Assembly (NCBI GenBank): GCA_964649385.1
Contig: CAZYRA010000038.1
Coordinates: forward strand, 1-9,729
Reading direction: 5' to 3'
From: UBA5760 sp964649385
Lineage (GTDB): Bacteria > Chloroflexota > Dehalococcoidia > Dehalococcoidales > UBA5760
DNA length: 9,729 nt
The notes beneath the pieces were generated by a model. The model made no database searches and was not told the origin of the DNA. It was given only the letters and a program-made list of their open reading frames with translations. The translations under genes were made by a program, and so were the position numbers. Shown in pieces: positions 5,701 through 9,729 of this stretch (positions within the stretch are counted from its first letter, which is position 1; every line of letters begins with the position of its first letter).

Positions 5701-5848
5701 GGGTGCCAGCAAGGCTTAATTCTTATCGCCCGCCGAGGATAAAACAAAGGCTCTGGACCAGCAGCGTTTTTGCTTTAGTCCTTGTGCGGCAGGCACAAGG
5801 ACTTTTTTGTGGAGATGTAACTGGTAATAGAGAGGAGGTTAACCGAGG
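5699..5848 (+). ncRNA. Ribosomal protein L10 leader (autoregulatory)
   Basis: This 5' leader of rplJ resembles the L10 leader family (known from many bacteria; L10 or the L10-L12 complex binds it). Visible elements are GGGTG (5701-5705) pairing with CGCCC (5727-5731), an inner GCC/GGC hairpin (5705-5707 with 5713-5715) and the conserved CCGAGG (5733-5738). Downstream is an antiterminator: GGAC (5755-5758) pairs with GTCC (5778-5781), and AGCA (5760-5763) with TGCT (5771-5774). It shares bases 5778-5781 with the intrinsic terminator at 5777-5808, so the two structures exclude each other. Inference: excess L10 favours the terminator and lowers rplJL expression. No coding frame here is credible. 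Confidence 0.8.
5777..5808 (+). terminator. Intrinsic terminator/attenuator in the L10 leader
   Basis: AGTCCTTGTGC (5777-5787) and GCACAAGGACT (5793-5803) form a perfect 11-bp stem with the five-base loop GGCAG. Five further T follow (5804-5808). It lies 40 bases before the rplJ start and would stop transcription unless the antiterminator forms. Confidence 0.9.
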
Positions 5849-6373
5849 ATGTCCAAGGAAAAGAAGACAGAAATCATCGATAGGTTCAAGGACACTTTCT
5901 CCAGGTGCAGCATAGGCATTTTGACTGATTACCGGGGGTTGTCGAATTCCGAGATAACCGCCCTGCGCCGCAGGTTAGGGGATTCGAGCGTTGAGTATAG
6001 CGTGGTGAAGAATACCCTGGCCCGATTTGCCGCAGAAAGAGCGGGTAAGGCCAACCTGGCCGGTTCCTTTGTCGGGCCGGTGGCTATTGCTTTAGGCTAT
6101 GGTGATGTAACCGAGCCGGCCAAGATTCTGGCCGACTATATCAAAACTTCAAAGTCGACTTTAACTATCAAAGGCGGCTTTTTGGGTGACCGGGTACTTA
6201 CTTCGGAAGAAGTATCGACTCTTTCCAGATTACCGTCGAGGGAGATACTACTGGCCAAACTGCTCGGTGGGATGCAGGGTCCTATTGCCGGGTTAGCCAA
6301 TTGTCTTAGTGCCCCCATAACAGGGGTGGCGAGGGTTTTGCAAGCTAGAATTAAACAAATGGAGGGAGAATAA
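5849..6373 (+). CDS. rplJ: 50S ribosomal protein L10
   Basis: 174 residues, usual length. L10 anchors the L7/L12 dimers to 23S rRNA at the base of the ribosomal stalk. The N-terminal rRNA-binding domain (about 1-130) contains KKTEIIDRFKDTF, then ILTDYRGLSNSEITALRRRL and YSVVKNTLARFA. The C-terminal helix (about 140-172, beginning LLGGMQGPIAGLANCLS) is where L12 dimers attach. The start ATG 5849 is preceded by AGGAGGT (5833-5839) nine bases upstream. Expression is probably controlled by the leader and attenuator just upstream. rplL starts one base after the stop, so the stalk proteins are likely coupled in translation. Confidence 0.97.
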   Translation: MSKEKKTEIIDRFKDTFSRCSIGILTDYRGLSNSEITALRRRLGDSSVEYSVVKNTLARFAAERAGKANLAGSFVGPVAIALGYGDVTEPAKILADYIKTSKSTLTIKGGFLGDRVLTSEEVSTLSRLPSREILLAKLLGGMQGPIAGLANCLSAPITGVARVLQARIKQMEGE

Positions 6374-6374
6374 A

Positions 6375-6881
6375 ATGGTGGAAGAAAAGGGAACTGAAAT
6401 GGAACAGGGTGCGGGAGATGAAGCTGCCGAGGTAGAAAAGAAGGCAGTAAAAAAAGTAGTCAAAAAAGCGAAGGAAGAAGAGACTGAGGTCAAGAAGGGG
6501 CAGAAAGTGGCTGTTGATGATATGATAGCAGCGATAAAGAATATGACGGTACTTGAGCTATCGGAGATGGTCAAGGCCCTTGAGACTGAGTTCGGTGTTA
6601 GCGCCGCTGCTCCGGTGGCAGCTGCCGCAGCGATGGTTGAGGCTGATGCTCCGGTTGCCGAGGAGGAGAAGACGGAGTTCACCGTGGTCCTTAAGGATGC
6701 CGGGGCTAACCGGATTAATGTGATTAGAGCAGTGCGGGAATTGACTTCCCTGGGGCTGAAGGAATCCAAGGACCTGGTGGAGGGCGTTCCCAAGCCGGTG
6801 AAGGAAGCGGTTAGTAAGGAAGAGGCTGCCGCAGCCAAGGAGAAACTGGAAGCAGCCGGGGCTACCGTTGAGGTCATATAG
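6375..6881 (+). CDS. rplL: 50S ribosomal protein L7/L12, with N-terminal extension
   Basis: Stalk protein that recruits translation factors. At 168 residues it is longer than the usual 120-130. Residues about 46-78 are the dimerisation domain (VDDMIAAIKNMTVLELSEMV), about 78-100 the Ala/Val-rich hinge, and about 101-168 the C-terminal factor-binding domain (EFTVVLKDAGANRINVIRAV; GLKESKDLVEGVPK). Residues 1-44 are an extra Lys/Glu-rich segment not found in typical L12. The ATG at 6375 has GGAGGGAGA (6361-6369), partly inside rplJ, six bases upstream. An in-frame GTG at 6507 with AAGGGG (6495-6500) would give a standard 124-residue L12. Both starts are credible; I give the long form because of its strong site and coupling to rplJ. 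No T-rich terminator follows. Confidence 0.93.
   Translation: MVEEKGTEMEQGAGDEAAEVEKKAVKKVVKKAKEEETEVKKGQKVAVDDMIAAIKNMTVLELSEMVKALETEFGVSAAAPVAAAAAMVEADAPVAEEEKTEFTVVLKDAGANRINVIRAVRELTSLGLKESKDLVEGVPKPVKEAVSKEEAAAAKEKLEAAGATVEVI
6495..6509 (+). promoter_or_regulatory. rplL: Possible internal start site for a short L7/L12
   Basis: AAGGGG (6495-6500), six bases, then GTG (6507-6509) in the rplL frame. Starting here gives MAVDDMIAAIKNMTV, which aligns in length and position with ordinary L12 N-termini. Either this is the true start and 6375-6506 is a fortuitous open frame, or two isoforms are made. Confidence 0.4.
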
Positions 6882-6962
6882 CACTAGCCTGGCTAGCAAA
6901 TAGATTGTGACAGCGTATATAATCCCCGGTGATAATTCTCACTGAAGGGAGAATAGCTGGTT

Positions 6963-7220
6963 ATGACTTATCCCGATAGCTTGATACTGATAGTTATGGG
7001 TGGAGTGTTCGTTGCGGTGGGTGCCGGCACCTTTTTCAAGGGCAAGATTGATGAGAAGAAGGAGTACGGCACCCTTACTTGTCGTACTGATATGAGGGAG
7101 TTTATGGAGAGTTCACGGGGAGGATCCGGGGGGGGGGCACTCAAAGTGGGGGGGAGGATAAGCATCATTGTTGGTCTGGTTATGCTCGGAATAGCCGGCG
7201 GCCTGCGACTCTGGGGCTAA
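6963..7220 (+). CDS. Hypothetical small membrane protein, two helices, with G10 tract
   Basis: 85 residues, family not recognised. Hydrophobic helices span about 7-24 (LILIVMGGVFVAVGAGTF) and about 66-84 (ISIIVGLVMLGIAGGLRLW). The 40-residue loop between them is charged, has one cysteine (C40), and then a glycine-rich stretch SSRGGSGGGALKVGGR (50-65). That stretch is encoded by ten consecutive G (7128-7137) and a second run of seven G (7148-7154), so a one-base slip would shift the frame. The ATG is preceded by AAGGGAG (6945-6951) at 11 bases, a little far. A TATAAT lies at 6918-6923 but lacks a clear -35, so it may be read through from rplL. Its last bases overlap the convergent transporter gene. 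Probably real, function unknown. Confidence 0.6.
   Translation: MTYPDSLILIVMGGVFVAVGAGTFFKGKIDEKKEYGTLTCRTDMREFMESSRGGSGGGALKVGGRISIIVGLVMLGIAGGLRLWG
7128..7154 (+). repeat. Poly-G tracts (G10 and G7) inside a coding frame
   Basis: Ten G at 7128-7137 and seven G at 7148-7154, separated by CACTCAAAGT. The reading frame is intact at the lengths given. Such tracts can slip during replication, and they are also common sites of sequencing error. Confidence 0.9.
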
Positions 7221-7480
7221 GTCTTCCTGCCATACCTTAGTTTGGCGAATAGGAGCGTAGCGACACAGCCCGCCCCGATGCCATTCCAGATGATGACCGG
7301 GGTGAGACTGAGGTAGAGACCGTAAACCAGCCAGAGGCTGATGCCGGAGAGCAGCAGAATGGTAAAGGCCATGCTTATCTCATATGCGCTCTTAAGCCTA
7401 AAGATACGAACAAGCTGCGGTATTGTGCTGGATGTTGCCAGTGCCCCGGCGATAAAGCCAAGCAGCTCTACTGAACTCAA
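7217..7480 (-). CDS. SemiSWEET-like sugar transporter (PQ-loop family)
   Basis: 87 residues, three predicted helices (about 5-25, 36-54, 62-80), matching the single triple-helix bundle of bacterial SemiSWEETs, which dimerise in the membrane to move sugars down their gradient. The PQ-loop motif is at TIPQ (19-22) in helix 1. W50 (SLWLVYG) and N66 (IIWNGIGA) sit where known SemiSWEETs have the tryptophan and asparagine that contact the sugar. The start is TTG at 7480, preceded by AAAGGGG at about 7 bases; no ATG or GTG is better. It follows comM by 39 bases on the same strand and is probably cotranscribed. Its stop overlaps the convergent gene's stop. The family is fairly secure; the substrate is not known. 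Confidence 0.85.
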   Translation of the reverse strand: MSSVELLGFIAGALATSSTIPQLVRIFRLKSAYEISMAFTILLLSGISLWLVYGLYLSLTPVIIWNGIGAGCVATLLFAKLRYGRKT

Positions 7481-7519
7481 CGCTAGTCCCCTTTTTCCGT
7501 CTTTGTCTCCGGCCTCAGG

Positions 7520-9040
7520 TTATACCGCCCGCCTCGGTCGGTACTGAATAGCCTCAGCCAGGTGATGAGCTTTAATTATTCCGGCGTTTTCCAGGTCGGC
7601 GATGGAGCGTGCCAGTTTCAGGATACGGTGGAAGGCACGTGCGGAAAGGTAGAGCTGTTTCATCGCCGCCTTGAGCAGGCTGCGGGCGGATTCTTCTGCC
7701 TGACAGAATTCCCTTACCTCAATTGGCGTCATTTCCGCATTACAGGTTAACCCGGTCCCACGGAAGCGCTCTTTCTGTATGGAACGGGCCGCCTTGACTC
7801 GTTCTTGTGCTTTAGTTGATTCTTCTCCCAGCCTGTCGTCGGCCAGTTTTTCATAGTTAATATGGGGCACCTCAACAAAGATGTCGATACGATCAATGAA
7901 GGGGCCGCTGATGCGCTTCTGATACCGGGAGACCAGAGCGGGGGAACAGGTGCAGGCCCGGAAGGGGTCGCCGTAGAAGCCGCAGGGGCAGGGATTCATT
8001 GCCCCGACCAGCATAAAGTTGGCTGGGAAGGTCAGGCTGCCCTGGGCCCGGCTGATGGTAACTACCTTGTCCTCCAGGGGCTGGCGCAGCACCTCGAGTA
8101 CGGAATGCCCGAATTCAGAGAGTTCATCGAGGAAGAGTACCCCGCGATGGCTGAGGCTTATTTCCCCCGGTTTTGGCCAGTGCCCACCGCCGACCAGGCC
8201 GGCGTTGGAGATGGTGTAGTGAGGAGAACGGAAGGGACGTTGCCTCATCAGGGGGGTATCTGTCGGCAGCAGACCGCTTATGCTGTAGAGCTTGGTAACC
8301 TCCAGGGACTCCTCGATGGTCATTGGCGGTAGTATGGAAGGGAGCGTGCGTGCCAGCAGTGTCTTGCCACTGCCCGGCGGCCCCACCATAATCAGATTAT
8401 GCCCCCCGGAGGCGGCTACCTCCAGGGCACGCTTGACGTGTTCCTGCCCCTTGATGTATGCCAGGTCGGTGGTGACAGATTGGGCAGGAGTGTCTTCCAG
8501 GATATCATCGGGCTGGTATTCCGGTAGCGGTATCTCTCCTCTCAGGTAGCTGACCAGCTGTGCCAACGAGGCGATGGGGATAATCTTAGCGCCTTCTATC
8601 AGGGATGCCTCTTTAGCATCGGCTTCAGGAACAATAAGGGTGGTAAACCCATTCTCGTAGGCCAGGGCGGCCATAGGCAGAACTCCGTTGGTATGGCGCA
8701 GGCTGCCGTCCAGAGACAGCTCACCGAGGATAACGATCTGGGAGACATCAGCCTGTATCTGCTCCGAGCTTAAAAGGATGCCAACGGCAATGGGCATGTC
8801 ATAGGCTGGCCCGGCCTTCTTCAGGTTGGCGGGGGCAAGGTTGACCACGATACGTCTGGTAGGAAAGCTGCAGCCGGAGTGCCGGATAGCGGCACGGACC
8901 CGCTCCCGGGCTTCCTGGACAGCGGCGTCAGGCAGGCCGACGATAGTAAATGAGGGCAGGCCGGGTGAGATATCCACCTCGACTTCAATAGTAGACCCTT
9001 CCAGTCCAACGACGGCACAACTGATTACCTTGGCCAGCAT
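7520..9040 (-). CDS. comM: ComM/YifB family AAA+ ATPase (Mg chelatase-like)
   Basis: 506 residues, full length for the family. ComM is a hexameric helicase that promotes branch migration during natural transformation in some bacteria; elsewhere its role is less clear. The N-terminal Lon-protease-like fold (about 1-170) has GLPSFTIVGLPDAAVQEARERV (27-48) and NLAPANLKKAGPAYDMP (67-83). The AAA+ core (about 190-395) has Walker A GPPGSGKT (220-227), Walker B VLFLDE (301-306) and RQPLEDKVVTISRA (319-331). The MNPCPCG segment (348-354) with C363 and C365 gives four cysteines that may bind zinc, as is usual in the family. The C-terminal helical domain ends at YRPRRAV. The ATG at 9040 follows AAAGG at about 7 bases. 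Confidence 0.95.
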   Translation of the reverse strand: MLAKVISCAVVGLEGSTIEVEVDISPGLPSFTIVGLPDAAVQEARERVRAAIRHSGCSFPTRRIVVNLAPANLKKAGPAYDMPIAVGILLSSEQIQADVSQIVILGELSLDGSLRHTNGVLPMAALAYENGFTTLIVPEADAKEASLIEGAKIIPIASLAQLVSYLRGEIPLPEYQPDDILEDTPAQSVTTDLAYIKGQEHVKRALEVAASGGHNLIMVGPPGSGKTLLARTLPSILPPMTIEESLEVTKLYSISGLLPTDTPLMRQRPFRSPHYTISNAGLVGGGHWPKPGEISLSHRGVLFLDELSEFGHSVLEVLRQPLEDKVVTISRAQGSLTFPANFMLVGAMNPCPCGFYGDPFRACTCSPALVSRYQKRISGPFIDRIDIFVEVPHINYEKLADDRLGEESTKAQERVKAARSIQKERFRGTGLTCNAEMTPIEVREFCQAEESARSLLKAAMKQLYLSARAFHRILKLARSIADLENAGIIKAHHLAEAIQYRPRRAV

Positions 9041-9066
9041 AGCTTACCTTTCTTATGCAGCATCTC

Positions 9067-9095
9067 ATTGTAGCCTAAATAGATTCGGGACGCAA
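9067..9095 (-). promoter_or_regulatory. Putative promoter of comM
   Basis: On the minus strand: TTGCGT (9095-9090), 17 bases, TACAAT (9072-9067). The start would be near 9060, leaving about 20 bases to the ATG at 9040. The -10 matches five of six consensus bases, the -35 three. Confidence 0.45.
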
Positions 9096-9143
9096 AGCGG
9101 GATGGTTGCCCCCAATCTTAACCATGCATAATGAGCGGCTTCC

Positions 9144-9173
9144 TTGACACAGCCGGATACTTTGCACTATACT
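9144..9173 (+). promoter_or_regulatory. Strong promoter of the leader and membrane-protein gene
   Basis: TTGACA (9144-9149), 18 bases, TATACT (9168-9173): a perfect -35 and a -10 with five of six matches. The start would fall near 9180, about 190 bases before the downstream gene, so the transcript has a long leader. It points away from the comM promoter at 9067-9095. Confidence 0.65.
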
Positions 9174-9182
9174 ACCTTGCTT

Positions 9183-9220
9183 TGATTAGTGCCCGATGGC
9201 AGCATCGTGTTCTGTGGAGT
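9183..9220 (+). repeat. Imperfect direct repeat, copy 1, in 5' leader
   Basis: A 38-base unit beginning TGATTAGTGCC. It matches copy 2 (9256-9293) at 28 of 38 positions; nine of the ten differences are transitions. Inside it CGATG (9194-9198) pairs with CATCG (9203-9207) around loop GCAG. The two copies start 73 bases apart. Confidence 0.75.
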
Positions 9221-9255
9221 CTCAGTTTGTGGTTGATATCCCTTCAGGTATAACC

Positions 9256-9293
9256 TGATTAGTGCCAAATGGCGGTATTGTATTCTACAGGGT
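9256..9293 (+). repeat. Imperfect direct repeat, copy 2, in 5' leader
   Basis: It begins with the same TGATTAGTGCC. The internal hairpin is kept in changed form: AATG (9268-9271) pairs with TATT (9276-9279) around loop GCGG. Compared with copy 1, one G-C pair became A-T (both bases changed), one G-C became G-U and the outermost pair is lost. The downstream part of the leader has a small GTGG/CCAC hairpin (9301-9304 with 9310-9313) followed by TATTTT. Confidence 0.7.
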
Positions 9294-9371
9294 AAAGAAG
9301 GTGGAGCTGCCACTATTTTGACGAACTGCTGGAGATGATAAACGACCGGTATATGTAAGGAGACAGTCTTG

Positions 9372-9692
9372 GTGGAAGAGACGTGGAAGCCGACTACGGC
9401 TGGAACACTGAATATAATATCGGGCTGTTTTGGAATCGTGGGTGGGGTGTATATTGCCAACATTGGTGAACTGGATTGGGACCTCCCTGCCCTGGTTGTT
9501 GCTATCGTAGGTGTAGTGGGTGTCTCCAGGATAGCCTTGGGAGTAATTGCTCTAATCGGGGGAATATTCGCCAGGAAGAGAAAGCTCTGGGAACTAGCAC
9601 TGGCCGGCTCTATTATGGCTATACTCTGCGCACCCCCGTTAGGGATACTGTCCACGGTATTTATCTCAATGAGCAAGAAGGAATTTAAGTAG
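9372..9692 (+). CDS. Hypothetical membrane protein, three transmembrane helices
   Basis: 106 residues from the GTG at 9372. Helices are predicted at about 10-31 (AGTLNIISGCFGIVGGVYIANI), about 40-66 and about 74-98, with basic ARKRK (67-71) after the second and SKKEFK at the end, which suggests the positive ends face the cytoplasm. The opening WKPTTAGTLNIISG is of a type I have seen in small Chloroflexota membrane proteins, but I cannot name the family. AAGGAGA (9357-9363) lies eight bases before GTG 9372 and five before an in-frame TTG at 9369; I prefer the GTG, and the protein differs only by one residue. It is transcribed from a strong promoter through a long structured leader. The minus-strand open frame across it looks like a shadow. 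Confidence 0.7.
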   Translation: MEETWKPTTAGTLNIISGCFGIVGGVYIANIGELDWDLPALVVAIVGVVGVSRIALGVIALIGGIFARKRKLWELALAGSIMAILCAPPLGILSTVFISMSKKEFK

Positions 9693-9729
9693 AATTCTTA
9701 AGATATAACAGTCTGCCCCTGCTCTGGTT

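Noticed and set aside
5703..5915. 70-codon open frame across the L10 leader
   Set aside because: It runs through the terminator hairpin and into rplJ in another frame, with no ribosome site; the region is explained by the RNA leader.
6884..6896. CTAGCC-T-GGCTAG palindrome as terminator after rplL
   Set aside because: Too small a loop to fold fully and no T-tract follows.
6918..6923. TATAAT as a promoter for the 6963-7220 gene
   Set aside because: Perfect -10, but no recognisable -35 at 16-19 bases and no extended -10 TG; kept only as a remark.
6935..6954. ATTCTC/GAGAAT hairpin overlapping the ribosome site of the 6963 gene, as a thermosensor or riboswitch
   Set aside because: Only six A/T-rich pairs; expected by chance and without further structure.
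9196..9291. Short ATG frames inside both leader repeats (20 and 8 codons), as regulatory leader peptides
   Set aside because: No Shine-Dalgarno before either ATG, and most differences between the copies change the amino acid, so peptide conservation is not supported.
9183..9293. The two 38-nt repeats as a CRISPR array
   Set aside because: Only two diverged copies (74% identity), one spacer-like segment, and no cas genes nearby.
9167..9676. Minus-strand open frame of 169 codons opposite the last membrane-protein gene
   Set aside because: Composition is Ile/Pro/Thr/Ser-rich as in antisense shadows, it covers the leader and promoter, and the plus-strand frame has a good ribosome site and clear helices.

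Overview
The window is a bacterial chromosomal segment built around a translation and transcription operon. It most likely comes from Chloroflexota, class Dehalococcoidia or close to it. The main reasons are EF-Tu, which carries a four-cysteine insertion (C181, C183, C188, C191) that I recall from Dehalococcoides-type EF-Tu; L7/L12, which is not followed by rpoB/rpoC; and several small uncharacterised membrane proteins of a kind I associate with that group. The assignment rests on recognition, not on a search.

Layout. (1) 47-793: a NYN-type RNase with a C-terminal OST-HTH/LOTUS domain. (2) 835-1229: three tRNA genes, Glu(CUC), Thr(UGU) and Tyr(GUA), with two good sigma-70-type promoters. (3) 1230-2034: mostly non-coding, holding one antisense two-helix membrane protein (1357-1746), inverted repeats, a terminator-like hairpin and an unassigned promoter-plus-hairpin region. 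(4) 2035-6881: the main operon, in the order promoter, tRNA-Thr(GGU), tuf, rpmG, secE, nusG, rplK, rplA, L10 leader/attenuator, rplJ, rplL. (5) 6963-7220: a small two-helix membrane protein containing a run of ten G. (6) 7217-9040, minus strand: comM followed by a SemiSWEET-like three-helix sugar transporter. (7) 9067-9692: a divergent promoter region, a roughly 190-nt leader with two imperfect 38-nt repeats that form hairpins, and a three-helix membrane protein.

How the parts work together. The central genes make elongation factor Tu, the L33, L11, L1, L10 and L7/L12 proteins of the large subunit, the transcription elongation factor NusG and the SecE translocase subunit. The tRNAs next to tuf match an arrangement known from E. 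coli (thrU-tyrU-glyT-thrT-tufB). Ribosomal stalk synthesis appears to be controlled by a leader with mutually exclusive antiterminator and terminator hairpins.

The items most worth a second look are the repeat-containing leader at 9180-9371, the 44-residue charged N-terminal extension of L7/L12 with a well-placed internal start, and the EF-Tu cysteine cluster. I see no mobile element, CRISPR array, rRNA gene or defence cluster.
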